Source: an uncultured Lachnospiraceae bacterium | GTDB taxonomy: Bacteria > Bacillota > Clostridia > Lachnospirales > Lachnospiraceae | Assembly (NCBI GenBank): GCA_910584915.1 | Contig: CAJUDM010000017.1 | Span: forward strand, 1-64,000 | Length of the DNA stretch: 64,000 nucleotides | Reading direction: 5' to 3' | Shown: positions 7,934 through 17,710 of the stretch, in pieces | How the letters are laid out: every line of letters begins with the position of its first letter | Numbering within the stretch: position 1 is the first letter of the stretch | Translations under genes and position numbers: made by a program | Notes under the pieces: model-generated | What the model was told of the DNA's origin: nothing | Databases searched by the model: none | What the model saw: only the letters and a program-made list of their open reading frames with translations

Positions 7934-8419
7934 TTATATGCTCTTTTCCGGTTTTCCAACCGCCTTTATCACATATTTCCCCGTCTCCGGGTAATATATC
8001 ACGGTGCGCCCGTAGTTCAGTCCCGTATCTTCTGAAAGCAGCTTGATATGCATCGCTTTCAATTTCTTCCTCGCCGCCTCGGCATTCCTCTCACCGACCT
8101 TTACAAGATCGGAATTCCGCTGAAAAGCAAACATCTGAGCGCCGCCTGCCAGCTTTGCCTCCAGCCTGGATCTGTTTGCCCCGGCGCGCACCATCCTCTT
8201 TACCAGTTCATCCAGTCCTGAATCCACAAATTTTTCCACACAGGTATTATTTTTTATGACCGTTGAATCCGGCAGCATCGCGTGCAGCAGCCCTCCGATC
8301 TTTGTGACGGGATCCCTGAGCGCAACCCCCACACAGGAACCCAATCCCAGCGTCGTAATACCGTCCGGTGCTTTGCATATATTAAGATCTGCCATTCCTA
8401 CTTTGATTATATTGCTCAT
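7934..8419 (-). CDS. cheD: Chemoreceptor glutamine deamidase CheD
   Basis: CheD (161 aa) deamidates specific glutamines of chemoreceptors in the cytosol and, in Bacillus-type systems, is exchanged between receptors and CheC to adjust kinase activity. The catalytic Cys lies in LGLGSCVGVALRD near residue 29 and the His in LLHAMLP near residue 44; both belong to the expected papain-like triad. Length is normal. It sits 13 bases behind cheC, its functional partner, and a Shine-Dalgarno (AGGAAGTGG) precedes the ATG. Confidence 0.95.
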   Translation of the reverse strand: MSNIIKVGMADLNICKAPDGITTLGLGSCVGVALRDPVTKIGGLLHAMLPDSTVIKNNTCVEKFVDSGLDELVKRMVRAGANRSRLEAKLAGGAQMFAFQRNSDLVKVGERNAEAARKKLKAMHIKLLSEDTGLNYGRTVIYYPETGKYVIKAVGKPEKSI

Positions 8420-8432
8420 CTTCGTCCACTTC

Positions 8433-9056
8433 CTATGCCATACCTAAAGACTCCATAATTCTGTGGTAAGAATCCAAATCCGGTACCAGGATAAAAAAGC
8501 CGTCGATCTGTATATCATCGGTAAATCTGGTCTGGATCATCAGGATCTTATCTCCGAGTACGCCAAACTCAATAGCAGGTACACTGAGAATAGCGCCCGC
8601 CATATCGACCGCGATTTCCGGCACTGAAGGGAATATTTTAAGCCCTGTCAGATCCGACAGGGAATTCAGATAGGCACCTGTCATAATATTCCCGATCTCC
8701 TTCAGGACCGATATCTCCATCTCACCGAACTCTTCCGCGTTCGGATCCCCGAAACCTCCCAGCATATGGTTTACCAGATGTCTGGAGGATTCCTTCTCCA
8801 AAAGGAACATCATACTTCCGTTGATATCACCCTCCACCACCATATAAACTCCTGCCATAATAGTCTCTTCACCACCGATTGCCTCCCCGAGCTCCTTGAA
8901 TTCCAGAAGCGCTGCCTGGGGAACTTTCATATCCACTTTACGCTGCAGCATCTGAGCCAACGCCGTTGTCGCGTTTCCGGCACCGATATTTCCGATCTCT
9001 CTCAGCACATCCAGATAATTGCTGTCGATCGCGTCAAATGCAGAGTTATTATCCAT
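8433..9056 (-). CDS. cheC: CheY-P phosphatase CheC
   Basis: CheC (207 aa) removes phosphate from CheY-P and binds CheD. Both copies of the family's active-site motif are visible: REIGNIGAGNATTAL in the first half and KEIGNIMTGAYLNSL in the second. Each carries the Glu and Asn that position the phosphoryl group. The C-terminal part also fits CheC rather than the shorter CheX. It lies between cheW and cheD with good Shine-Dalgarno AAGGAG. FliY, the other phosphatase of this branch, is encoded at 21803-23068. Confidence 0.94.
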   Translation of the reverse strand: MDNNSAFDAIDSNYLDVLREIGNIGAGNATTALAQMLQRKVDMKVPQAALLEFKELGEAIGGEETIMAGVYMVVEGDINGSMMFLLEKESSRHLVNHMLGGFGDPNAEEFGEMEISVLKEIGNIMTGAYLNSLSDLTGLKIFPSVPEIAVDMAGAILSVPAIEFGVLGDKILMIQTRFTDDIQIDGFFILVPDLDSYHRIMESLGMA

Positions 9057-9124
9057 ACTTTATCTCCTTAATATAGAGGGGCCTCTGAAAAGCCCCTGTA
9101 TTACGGGCAGCGACATCCTCTCTG

Positions 9125-9568
9125 CTATTCAGCCAGAACCTCGTTCAGATCAAGCAGCGATATCAAACCGCCCTGATGTTTCCCGACGCCCGTAACAAAC
9201 ATATCCTTGCCGTTCCTGTCGTAGGACATCTTTTCAATGCCGTCCACCTCCAACGTCACCACTTCCTTCACGGCATCCACGATCAGCCCGACAAATCCCT
9301 GCTGCTCGCTCTTGATGATGACGATCCTGCTGTTTTTTGTGTATTCCGCTTCAGGCAGCCCCATCTTTGTACGGATATTCATGACCGGGATGACCTCGCC
9401 GCGCACATTGATCACACCCTTTACATACGGCGCAACCTTCGGCACCCTTGTAATGCTGCACATGTGGATAATGTTATCCACATATTTTATGTCGATCCCA
9501 TACTGCTCTTCGCCGACTCTTATGACGATATACTGTATCGTCCCGCTGTTGTTTTTCAGTTCTTCCAT
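9125..9568 (-). CDS. cheW: Chemotaxis coupling protein CheW
   Basis: CheW (147 aa) is a two-lobed SH3-like scaffold linking chemoreceptors to CheA. Family landmarks are YGIDIKYVDNII, the central KGVINVRGEVIPVMNIR and the C-terminal GLISLLDLNEVL. An ATG at 9568 is preferred to the in-frame GTG at 9577, because AAGGGGG lies eight bases before the ATG and overlaps the region of the GTG. It starts 13 bases after cheA ends, so the two are translated from one message in the usual CheA-CheW ratio arrangement. Confidence 0.95.
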   Translation of the reverse strand: MEELKNNSGTIQYIVIRVGEEQYGIDIKYVDNIIHMCSITRVPKVAPYVKGVINVRGEVIPVMNIRTKMGLPEAEYTKNSRIVIIKSEQQGFVGLIVDAVKEVVTLEVDGIEKMSYDRNGKDMFVTGVGKHQGGLISLLDLNEVLAE

Positions 9569-9581
9569 GATGACCACCCCC

Positions 9582-11687
9582 TTAAATCAACACATTCGCA
9601 TCCAGGATCAGCGCCACCTCGCCGTCACCCAGGATCGTCGCACCGCTGATAAGCCTGCTCTTGCCGATAAATTTGCCGAGAGACTTGATGACGATCTCCT
9701 GCTGTCCCATCAGTTTATCCACCACAAGGCCCGCAAGCTTGTCGCCCTTTTTCACAATGGCAACGATCATGTTCTCGCCCTCTTTTCTCGTGGACTCGAT
9801 ATCCAGCACTTCGTTCAGGCGGACCAGAGGAATGACGGAGCCTCGCAGATGGATCACCTCCTCGGACTGTACAAGCTTCACTTCGCTGGGCGCGATATTT
9901 TCCAGGGTGGTCACAGAATTTAACGAGATCGCGTACTTCTCGCCGCCCACTTCCACCATCAACGCCTGAATGATCGCGAGTGTCAACGGAAGCCTGATCG
10001 TCCAGGTACTGCCTTCCCCGAGTTTAGTCTTGACCTCCACTTCGCCGCCCAACATCTCAATCTTGGATTTTACGACATCCAATCCGACGCCTCTGCCCGA
10101 GACATCCGTCACTTCCTTCGCCGTGGAAAAACTCGGCAGGAACAGAAGGTCGATCACTTCCTTATCCGACATATTGAGCGCCTGGTCGGGCGTTATGGTC
10201 CCTCTCTCGATGGCTTTTGCTTTTACTTTCTCCACATCGATACCGTTACCGTCATCCTTCACCTCGATGATAACGTTATTGCCGTCCTGGTAAGCATCTA
10301 AGAAGATGGAGCCTACTTCCGGTTTTCCTCTCTCTTTGCGGACCTCAGCGCTCTCTAAGCCGTGGTCTGCGGAATTGCGCAGAAGGTGCATCAGCGGATC
10401 GCCGATCTCATCCACCACGGTACGGTCAAGTTCTGTCTCCTCACCGCTCATATGCAGTTCCATCTGCTTGTTCAGTTTCTTGGTCAGGTCTCGGATCATC
10501 CTCGGGAACTTATTGACAACGCTCTCGATCGGGACCATCCGCACCTTCATCACGGATTCATGCAGGTTGGTCGTCACATTCTCCAGATACTCGATCTGGC
10601 TGTCCACTGCCGCATTGCTCTCCCCTGTCTGGGAGGCCGCCGAGACGAGAGAGTTCTTCGCGATGATCAGCTCGCTGACAAGGTTCATCAGCACATCCAG
10701 CTTCTCGATATCCACCCTGACGGTACGGTTTCCAACCGCCTTGCCGCCCGCCTTCTTCTCGTGCTTTGCGCCGCCCTGTGCCGCCGCGGGAGCAGCTGCC
10801 GCCGCAGGAGCCTTTTCTGAGGGAACCTCTTTTGCCGGCACATTCTTTGGTTCCTCGGGGGCTTCCTCCTTCGCCTGGGATGCCTGATCCTGCGTCCCGC
10901 CGAATTCCGTCATCTCCGCTCCGCAGGCACCCTCTATCTCCGAGACGCTTCTGATATCGCCGAGAACCTCCTCGAGCGTGCTATCCGTTATCACAATGAT
11001 CGAAAATTCCAGGTCAAATTTCTCGTCCTCGATATCCTGCGCCGAAGGAGCGGAGATAGCGATCTCTCCGAGTTCCTCCACCGCTTTGAATACCAGAAAC
11101 GCCCTCGCCGCCTTCAAGATACAGGATTCCTGTACCTTCACGGTGATGCCGTATACCTTTCTGCCCTGTTTTATAGCCTCTGAAAGGACATGCTTCTGTG
11201 TATCGTCCAGCGGGATGTCATTCCATTTATCCTCCGAGGAAGATGCGGGAGCCTCTGTCTGTTTTGTCTCCTCGACCGCCGCTTCAGCCGCAGTCTCCTC
11301 TTCCTCTGTCTTTAAACAGTCGTTGAGGAGTTTGGTCAGCGCCTCGTTGTCGTTGGTCCCCTCATCGGAATTCTCCTGAATATTGGCAGTATACTCCTCC
11401 AGGGCGTCCAGGCACTGGAACAGGATATCGATCATATGGGATTTTATCTTGATCGTTCCGTTCCGCACTTCCGAAAATACGTTTTCCATGTGGTGTGTCA
11501 GCGCCTGCATGCGCTTATAACCCATTGTGCCTGCCATTCCCTTTAGAGAATGCGCCGCCCGGAATATCTCGTTGATGGTATCCTCATTTTCCGGATCCTG
11601 CTCCAGATTCAGGATCTCCGTATTCAGGTTCTGTAAATGTTCTCTTGTTTCATCCAGAAATATCTCCAGATATTGGCTTACATCCAT
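9582..11687 (-). CDS. cheA: Chemotaxis histidine kinase CheA
   Basis: CheA (701 aa) autophosphorylates in the receptor array and passes phosphate to CheY and CheB. Domains in order: P1 with the phosphorylated His46 in RAAHSLKGMAGTMG; a P2 domain at about 170-255; an Ala/Pro/Glu-rich linker; P3 dimerisation (about 325-390, LMNLVSELIIAKNSL). Next is the ATP-binding P4, with N box HLLRNSADHGLE and G boxes DDGNGI and GRGVGLDVV, and finally a CheW-like P5. Length is typical. It starts one base after the cheB stop. Confidence 0.97.
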   Translation of the reverse strand: MDVSQYLEIFLDETREHLQNLNTEILNLEQDPENEDTINEIFRAAHSLKGMAGTMGYKRMQALTHHMENVFSEVRNGTIKIKSHMIDILFQCLDALEEYTANIQENSDEGTNDNEALTKLLNDCLKTEEEETAAEAAVEETKQTEAPASSSEDKWNDIPLDDTQKHVLSEAIKQGRKVYGITVKVQESCILKAARAFLVFKAVEELGEIAISAPSAQDIEDEKFDLEFSIIVITDSTLEEVLGDIRSVSEIEGACGAEMTEFGGTQDQASQAKEEAPEEPKNVPAKEVPSEKAPAAAAAPAAAQGGAKHEKKAGGKAVGNRTVRVDIEKLDVLMNLVSELIIAKNSLVSAASQTGESNAAVDSQIEYLENVTTNLHESVMKVRMVPIESVVNKFPRMIRDLTKKLNKQMELHMSGEETELDRTVVDEIGDPLMHLLRNSADHGLESAEVRKERGKPEVGSIFLDAYQDGNNVIIEVKDDGNGIDVEKVKAKAIERGTITPDQALNMSDKEVIDLLFLPSFSTAKEVTDVSGRGVGLDVVKSKIEMLGGEVEVKTKLGEGSTWTIRLPLTLAIIQALMVEVGGEKYAISLNSVTTLENIAPSEVKLVQSEEVIHLRGSVIPLVRLNEVLDIESTRKEGENMIVAIVKKGDKLAGLVVDKLMGQQEIVIKSLGKFIGKSRLISGATILGDGEVALILDANVLI

Positions 11688-11688
11688 A

Positions 11689-12756
11689 TTACTTTACCCC
11701 CACGTTCATGATGATTTCCTGTGCCACATTATCCAACTCTACGATCTGATTTGCCAGGCCGGCTTTCACCACGCCCTTCGGCATACCGTATACCGCACAG
11801 GTGTTTTCCTGTTGTGCTATCACAAAGGTTTGTTTTTTCGCTTTCAGATTCCGGATTCCCTCTGTGCCGTCCAGTCCCATTCCGGTGAGTACCACGCACA
11901 CCACCTGGTCGAAAGGGCTGTTGATCAGGCTCTCGTACATATAGTTGGCGCAGGGCTTCACGCCCTCCCTGGAAGGCTCGTTGCTGTAGTGGATACAACT
12001 CTTCCTCTGGTCGGAGGAGACATTCATGTGCATGCCGCCCTTGGAGATATAGACATGCCCCTTCTGAAGCATCTCGCCCTCTCTCGCCTCCGTCACCGTC
12101 AGTTCACTCAGCGAGTCAAGCCGCTCAGCCAGCGACTTTGTAAACCCTACCGGCATATGCTGTACCAGTACCACCGGTGCATTAAGCCCCTTAGGCAGCT
12201 TCGGAATGACCGCCTGCAACGCCTTCGGTCCTCCTGTGGAACTGGCGATTGCCACGATCTTGTTTCCGGCGATGGTGTGCTTGCGCACCATCGACACAAA
12301 CTTTTTATCCGACTGGATGCTCCCCAGACTGACAGCCTTCCCGAAAGCCGGCTCCCTGCTGGATGCCACCGCGTACAGGGTTTCACAGAAATTTTTCTGG
12401 AACTCCTCCGTCCTGTTGTTCTTGATGTTGCCGGATTTATGTACAAAATCAATGGCACCCAGCTCCAGCGCGTCCATTGTCACTTTCGCGCCTTCCCGCG
12501 TATCGGTACTCGCCATCATGACTCTCACCGGCATTTTTCTCACCTGAAGCTCCTTGAGCAGCTCCAGCCCGCCCATGACCGGCATATTCACATCAAGGAC
12601 CACGGCGTCATACTTTTTTTTGCACAGCAGATCCAGTGCCTCTTTACCGTTTTTCGCTCTGTCCTCCACATGGAATCTCTGATCTGCCTCCAGTATATCA
12701 CACATTACCATCCTCATGAGTGCAGAGTCATCTACTACCAAAATATTTTTTTTCAT
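11689..12756 (-). CDS. cheB: Chemoreceptor glutamate methylesterase CheB
   Basis: CheB (355 aa) removes methyl groups from chemoreceptors when phosphorylated by CheA. The receiver domain has the acidic pair DD at 9-10 and phosphoacceptor Asp55 in VVLDVNMPVMGG. The methylesterase domain shows the triad Ser in ASSTGGPKAL, His in VQHMPVGFTKSLAERL and Asp in GMGLDGTEGI. The ATG at 12756 is chosen because the receiver fold starts there; the upstream extension overlaps the PilZ gene and looks unrelated. The partner methyltransferase gene cheR is not in this window. Confidence 0.96.
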   Translation of the reverse strand: MKKNILVVDDSALMRMVMCDILEADQRFHVEDRAKNGKEALDLLCKKKYDAVVLDVNMPVMGGLELLKELQVRKMPVRVMMASTDTREGAKVTMDALELGAIDFVHKSGNIKNNRTEEFQKNFCETLYAVASSREPAFGKAVSLGSIQSDKKFVSMVRKHTIAGNKIVAIASSTGGPKALQAVIPKLPKGLNAPVVLVQHMPVGFTKSLAERLDSLSELTVTEAREGEMLQKGHVYISKGGMHMNVSSDQRKSCIHYSNEPSREGVKPCANYMYESLINSPFDQVVCVVLTGMGLDGTEGIRNLKAKKQTFVIAQQENTCAVYGMPKGVVKAGLANQIVELDNVAQEIIMNVGVK

Positions 12757-12778
12757 ACTTATTCCGTTCCTGTTAACC

Positions 12779-13510
12779 TTATTTGCTCGTCGCTTTGTGG
12801 CGCTGCCGTCTCTCTTCCTCAAAAATGTATTTGATGATCTCTTCCCTCACATCCACATCCAGATTGATATACTGCAGACGGTGCTCGAAGCTTCCGGGCT
12901 TACCCTCCACTTCCTTCACTGACAATATCTTTCCCACCAGGCCGTACTCTCTGAGTTCCCCCTTTATGTTCAGCTGATAGGTACAGTAGATCAGGATACC
13001 GACGTCGTAGCTGTAATTGGCGATAAAACGCAGGCCGCCGCCGCTGATATCCACGATCACACTGTGCTTTAACGGAAGACCCTTCATCAGATAGGACTGA
13101 TTCTGCTCAAGTGCCGTGACTTCTTCCTTCTCCAGTTCCCGTGAATCCATATCCAGAGCGCAGCCGAAACGATAGAACTCCCTTCTCTGGTGCTTCCGCA
13201 GATTGCTTGTAAGTTCCACAACCACAATATAGACATTATTGCTCTTATAGCGGTCAAGTACCCTTGCGTAGCATTGATAGAGCCCGTTCTCCGCATAAAA
13301 GCACAGATCCAGTTCTCCGTCCACCTGCAGAAGGACCAGTTTTCCCTTCTCTAAGGGCATCATGATCTCCAGCTGATCCTCCGAGAGCACATCAAAGACT
13401 TTGGTCCGGTATACTTTTCTCTCCTCTTCAGCGCCGCCCTCTTCCTCCGGTGCTCTTTTCACCTCCTGCATCTCCACGATCTGTCCCGCAGCTACAATCT
13501 CTGACAACAT
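12779..13510 (-). CDS. PilZ-domain flagellar brake protein (YcgR-like)
   Basis: A 243-aa protein with an N-terminal YcgR-type beta domain (about residues 1-110) and a C-terminal PilZ domain. The c-di-GMP binding signature is complete: the Arg cluster KHQRREFYRFG starting near residue 107, and DISGGGLRF about 55 residues later. In other bacteria such proteins bind c-di-GMP and slow the motor at the switch/stator interface or affect chemotaxis. Position between flhG and cheB fits that role. Good Shine-Dalgarno (AAGGAG) precedes the ATG. This implies c-di-GMP control of motility in the host, an inference from the motif. Confidence 0.88.
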   Translation of the reverse strand: MLSEIVAAGQIVEMQEVKRAPEEEGGAEEERKVYRTKVFDVLSEDQLEIMMPLEKGKLVLLQVDGELDLCFYAENGLYQCYARVLDRYKSNNVYIVVVELTSNLRKHQRREFYRFGCALDMDSRELEKEEVTALEQNQSYLMKGLPLKHSVIVDISGGGLRFIANYSYDVGILIYCTYQLNIKGELREYGLVGKILSVKEVEGKPGSFEHRLQYINLDVDVREEIIKYIFEEERRQRHKATSK

Positions 13511-13518
13511 AAACTATC

Positions 13519-14400
13519 TTATCTCCTTCCTGTCATAATATGTGAAAAAAATGCCATCGTACCGCGTTTTACCTTCAGGCTTTCTTTCTCCCCGTTCATA
13601 AGCCTTCCGGCGAGTTCCCTGTATGCGAGGGACGATTTTGCCGACTCATTCTGAATGGAAACCGGCGTCTGCTGCATCACTGCCCTGGCAAGCAGCTCAT
13701 CCTGGGGAATGTAGCCGATATATTCTATCGGAAGCTTCAGATATCTGGAAACCACTGTATTCAGTTTATGGTACAGCATGTCTCCCTCATCCGCATTTCT
13801 GACCTTGTTTGCCAGCACATTGATGCTGGTATACTCCTGCGAAAACCTGCTGTGGCGGTTCAATGCCTTTAACAGCGAATAGGAATCCGTGATCGATGTG
13901 GGCTCCGGTGTCGTCACCAGCAGGATCTCATTGCTCGCCACGAGAAATTCCAGCACCGCATCCGAAATCCCTGCCCCGGTATCCACGATGATCACATCCG
14001 CCATGGAATCCAATTCCACAAGATTCTGTATGATATAATTCAAATACTCCAAACTCAGATTCGCCATGCCCACGATCCCTGAGCCGCCGGAGATAAAGCC
14101 CACCTCCATAGGTCCCCAGGTGATGATATCTCGGATCTTCTTACCCTGATAGATCAGATCATATAAATTATATTTGGGTACTGTTCCGAACATGATCTCT
14201 ATATTGGCAAGGCCGAAATCCGCGTCCAGTATAATGACTCTCTGATCCATTTTCCGGAACTGGATCGCAAGATTGATTGCTGTATTCGATTTTCCCACGC
14301 CGCCTTTTCCGCTGGTAACCGTGATCACTCTGGCCGCCTGTGTCCTTGGCTGACTCTGGGCCTTGATAATATTTCTTAATTTTTCCGCCTGATCTGCCAT
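13519..14400 (-). CDS. flhG: Flagellar number regulator FlhG (MinD-like ATPase)
   Basis: FlhG/YlxH (293 aa) is a MinD-family ATPase that, with FlhF, sets flagellar number and placement. The deviant Walker A is TSGKGGVGKSNTAINLA (about residues 28-44). DADFGLANIEIMFGT carries the Walker A-prime aspartate, and VIIVDTGAG is the switch II region. A C-terminal amphipathic stretch would allow membrane attachment. It starts directly after the flhF stop with Shine-Dalgarno GGTAGGAAG. A MinD cell-division protein is the alternative, but the flhF neighbour decides it. Confidence 0.93.
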   Translation of the reverse strand: MADQAEKLRNIIKAQSQPRTQAARVITVTSGKGGVGKSNTAINLAIQFRKMDQRVIILDADFGLANIEIMFGTVPKYNLYDLIYQGKKIRDIITWGPMEVGFISGGSGIVGMANLSLEYLNYIIQNLVELDSMADVIIVDTGAGISDAVLEFLVASNEILLVTTPEPTSITDSYSLLKALNRHSRFSQEYTSINVLANKVRNADEGDMLYHKLNTVVSRYLKLPIEYIGYIPQDELLARAVMQQTPVSIQNESAKSSLAYRELAGRLMNGEKESLKVKRGTMAFFSHIMTGRR

Positions 14401-15630
14401 CTACTTCCTACCTCCAAGCAACTGCTTCACTGTTTTCTGAGGGTTAAATACTTCTATATCATCCGGCACATTCTGGCCGCAGGTAATATAGGACAGCCCC
14501 GCACCGGTATGTAGCTTCAGGTTCAACAGATTCCCAAAAGTCGTAGTCTCATCCAATTTGGTAAAGATGATCTTATAGTCTTCAATGCCGTCATAACTAT
14601 TCGTGATATTCACAAGATCCTTATACTTTGTGGTGGCGGAAAGCACAAGATGCACTTCCTTTTCTATGTCCTTATCCAGCCCTCCGAGAAAGGCGTTCAT
14701 ATCATCCCTGAGCGTCGGATTATTCGGAGAATGTCCCGCCATATCCACCAGGATAAAATCATAATCCATAAAATCCTGCACGCCGTCCCGCAGTTCCTCC
14801 ACCGAATAGATCACCCTGAAGGGTACTTCCAGTATATTGGCGTAGGTGCGAAGCTGTTCCGCCGCCGCGATCCGGTAGGTATCCGCCGTCATGAGCGCAA
14901 CCTTTTTCTTCTGTTCCAGCCGGAACTTGGATGCGATCTTCGCGATCGTCGTAGTCTTTCCAACGCCGGTAGGTCCCACAAAGAAAACGACTCTGGGCGT
15001 TTTTGTACCCTTCTCAATGGGTACCGCTTTCCCGAATTTCAGGATCATCTTCTGATACACATCCGCCAGCGCATGGTCAAAGGGCAGATTCGGTTTGACG
15101 TTTTTCTCCATCTCATCGATGATCTGGCCCGCGTACTTTTCATCCACCTCATTGTCCACCATGGTGTTGTAAAGCAGCTTTATGAACCGCATCATCTCAT
15201 TGTCTTCTTCCTGGGCTTCCGGCTCGGAATCCTTAGACGGCTCCTCCTCCTCAGCCTGCAGCTTTTTCTCTATCATACTCTGCAGGGTATCCAGTTTCTC
15301 CACCAGAAGGCTGTGATCCTCCTCCCGCGCATTGTAATCCCTCTTCTCCTCCGCAGGCTCCTCCTTCTCCATTCCGGCAGCTTTTGCCACCTGTCGGAAT
15401 GTCTCCCGCAGGCTGGTCTCCTCCGGTGCCTTCTTAGCCGCGCCCGGATACCGCCCACTCTCCTCTTCCTTCGCCACTGTCACTTCCGTCTGAGCCTTTT
15501 TCAGAAAACCAAACAGCCCCTTCTTCCTGGCAGCCTTTACGTTCATAACGACGATATTCTCGCCCAGCTCGGCTTTCGCCTGGGCAACCGCCTCTTCTTC
15601 GGTTTTTGCAGTATACTTTTTTATTATCAT
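14401..15630 (-). CDS. flhF: SRP-like GTPase FlhF
   Basis: FlhF (409 aa) is the third SRP-type GTPase, acting at the membrane to mark the site of flagellum assembly. An N-terminal basic region (about 1-130) has KKYTAKTEEEAVAQAKAELG at its start. A Glu-rich linker follows, then NG domains with Walker A VFFVGPTGVGKTTTIAKIAS (about residues 208-227). DTYRIAAAEQLRTYA and FTKLDETTTFGNLLNL are the remaining nucleotide-binding and SRP-type signatures. Its ATG overlaps the flhA stop (TAATG). FlhG follows immediately. Confidence 0.95.
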   Translation of the reverse strand: MIIKKYTAKTEEEAVAQAKAELGENIVVMNVKAARKKGLFGFLKKAQTEVTVAKEEESGRYPGAAKKAPEETSLRETFRQVAKAAGMEKEEPAEEKRDYNAREEDHSLLVEKLDTLQSMIEKKLQAEEEEPSKDSEPEAQEEDNEMMRFIKLLYNTMVDNEVDEKYAGQIIDEMEKNVKPNLPFDHALADVYQKMILKFGKAVPIEKGTKTPRVVFFVGPTGVGKTTTIAKIASKFRLEQKKKVALMTADTYRIAAAEQLRTYANILEVPFRVIYSVEELRDGVQDFMDYDFILVDMAGHSPNNPTLRDDMNAFLGGLDKDIEKEVHLVLSATTKYKDLVNITNSYDGIEDYKIIFTKLDETTTFGNLLNLKLHTGAGLSYITCGQNVPDDIEVFNPQKTVKQLLGGRK

Positions 15631-17669
15631 TACGCTGTCACCATTCCTACTGACTGTAATTCCACATTGGAATCCACTTCATTATATGATACCACGATCA
15701 GATCCCTGTAATAGTCCTCCGTCAGTTTCTTAAAATAGATCCTGACGATCGGAGATGTGATCACGATCGGGCTCTTTCCAAGCTGCTCCAGTTTCTCCGT
15801 CTCCTTGCCCACACTGTTCATGATGGCCTTGATCCTCACAGGATCCAGAGAGATATAGGCGCCTGTCTCTGTCTGTTTTACACTGCCCATGATCTCCTGC
15901 TCTATCTTCGGATCAAGCGTCACCACGCTGGTAGTCTCGCTGGAGGGAAAATACCTGTTTGAGATCGCCCGTTTCAAACTCTGCCTTACATACTCCGTCA
16001 GAATATCGGCGTCCCTGGTGGACGGCGCATAATCCGCCAGCGTCTCCAGTATCGTCTGAAGGTCTCTGATAGAGATGCCCTCCCGCAGAAGATTCTGCAG
16101 GACTTTCTGGATCTCACCAAGCCCTAACAGCTTGGGAACCAGTTCCTCCACAAGTGCCTGGTTGCCCTCCTTGATATTATTGATCAGGTTCTGTACATCC
16201 TGACGTGTCAGAAGTTCATCGATATGTTCTCTGATCACTTCCGTCAGATGCGTTGCGATAATGGATGGAGGATCCACCACCGTATAGCCCAGGCTCTCCG
16301 CCCGTTCCCTCTGACTCTCCGTGATCCAGATCGCCGCCAGATGGAAGGAAGGCTCAAAAGTCGGAATACCCGTGATCTCCTCCTCCACATACCCCGGATT
16401 CATCGCCATATAGTGGTCAAACAGGATCTCCCCGTCGCTGACCTGTATTCCTTTTATCTTGATGACATACTGATTCGGATTGAGCTGGATATTGTCACGC
16501 AGCCTGATGATCGGCACGACGGTACCCATCTCCAGGGCGATCTGCCTCCTGATCATCACCACGCGGTCGAGAAGATCGCCGCCCTGATTGACATCCGCGA
16601 GAGGAATGATACCGTAACCGAATTCCAGTTCCACCGGATCCACCTGCAGCAGCGAGTTGACATTCTCCGGCTGCCTGATCTCCTCCGCGGCAACCTCCTC
16701 CGTATCCACCTCATGCTCGATGCCCGCCATCTCAAGAGTCCCCTGCACCATGCGCCCAGCCACGATGAACAGCATGCCCAGCGTCACGAACACAATGGTC
16801 TGTAAGGGCGTGATCACACCCAACACCGAGATCGTCGCCCCCACGATATACAGAGCCCTGGGCACGCCGAAGAGCTGTCCTATGATCACATTGGCAAAAT
16901 CCGCGTCCTTGCCGCCCTTGGTCACCAGGATACCGGTTGCCAGGGAGATGAGCAGGGAAGGGATCTGGGATACAAGGCCGTCACCGATCGTCAGAATACA
17001 GTAAGTCTGAGCCGCCGTGGAAAAATCCATACCCTGTCTGAGCATGCCCATCGCCGCACCGCCGATCAGATTGACAAAAGTGATCACAAGGCCCGCCGTG
17101 GCATCTCCCTTAACGTATTTCACGGCACCATCCATGGAACCGAAGAAACTGGATTCCGCCTGGATCTTATCACGCCGCTGTTTTGCCTCCTCATCAGTGA
17201 TGGCGCCCGTGTTTAAGTCCGCGTCGATCGCCATCTGCTTACCGGGCATAGCGTCCAGCGTAAATCTCGCCGTCACTTCCGCCACACGCTCGGATCCCTT
17301 GTTGATGACCATAAACTGAATCAGAATCAGGATGATAAAGACGATCACACCCACCACAAGGTCGCCGCCGCCCACATAGTCGCCGAATGTCCTGACCACG
17401 TTACCCGGATTGCCGGTCAGCAGGATCAGTTTTGTGGAGGATACGTTTAACGCGATCCTGAAGATCGTCGTAAACAGAAGCATCGTCGGATAGAAGGACA
17501 TATCCAGCACTTCTTTTGTGAACATGACCGTAAAAAGGATCAGAAATGCGATCCCGATATTGATCGCGAGAAAAATATCCAGGAGCCAGGCGGGAATGGA
17601 AATGATCAGCATCACAAAAGCGGCGAGTATGTACAGCGCCACGCCTAAATCAGCTTTTCCGATCTTCAT
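15630..17669 (-). CDS. flhA: Flagellar export gate protein FlhA
   Basis: FlhA (679 aa) forms the nonameric export gate of the flagellar type III system. The N-terminal half has about eight membrane helices with the conserved cytoplasmic FHIPEP-family loop (RDKIQAESSFFGSMDGAVKY). The C-terminal half is the cytoplasmic ring domain that docks export substrates and chaperones. An ATG at 17669 is preferred to a GTG three codons earlier, because AAGGGAG is eight bases before the ATG. It is separated from flhB by about 230 bases holding a duplicated palindromic repeat, unusual in this otherwise tightly packed operon. Confidence 0.96.
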   Translation of the reverse strand: MKIGKADLGVALYILAAFVMLIISIPAWLLDIFLAINIGIAFLILFTVMFTKEVLDMSFYPTMLLFTTIFRIALNVSSTKLILLTGNPGNVVRTFGDYVGGGDLVVGVIVFIILILIQFMVINKGSERVAEVTARFTLDAMPGKQMAIDADLNTGAITDEEAKQRRDKIQAESSFFGSMDGAVKYVKGDATAGLVITFVNLIGGAAMGMLRQGMDFSTAAQTYCILTIGDGLVSQIPSLLISLATGILVTKGGKDADFANVIIGQLFGVPRALYIVGATISVLGVITPLQTIVFVTLGMLFIVAGRMVQGTLEMAGIEHEVDTEEVAAEEIRQPENVNSLLQVDPVELEFGYGIIPLADVNQGGDLLDRVVMIRRQIALEMGTVVPIIRLRDNIQLNPNQYVIKIKGIQVSDGEILFDHYMAMNPGYVEEEITGIPTFEPSFHLAAIWITESQRERAESLGYTVVDPPSIIATHLTEVIREHIDELLTRQDVQNLINNIKEGNQALVEELVPKLLGLGEIQKVLQNLLREGISIRDLQTILETLADYAPSTRDADILTEYVRQSLKRAISNRYFPSSETTSVVTLDPKIEQEIMGSVKQTETGAYISLDPVRIKAIMNSVGKETEKLEQLGKSPIVITSPIVRIYFKKLTEDYYRDLIVVSYNEVDSNVELQSVGMVTA

Positions 17670-17710
17670 TCCCTTCACTCCCTTCTTTCCTTATTTTTTC
17701 ATTCCCGGAA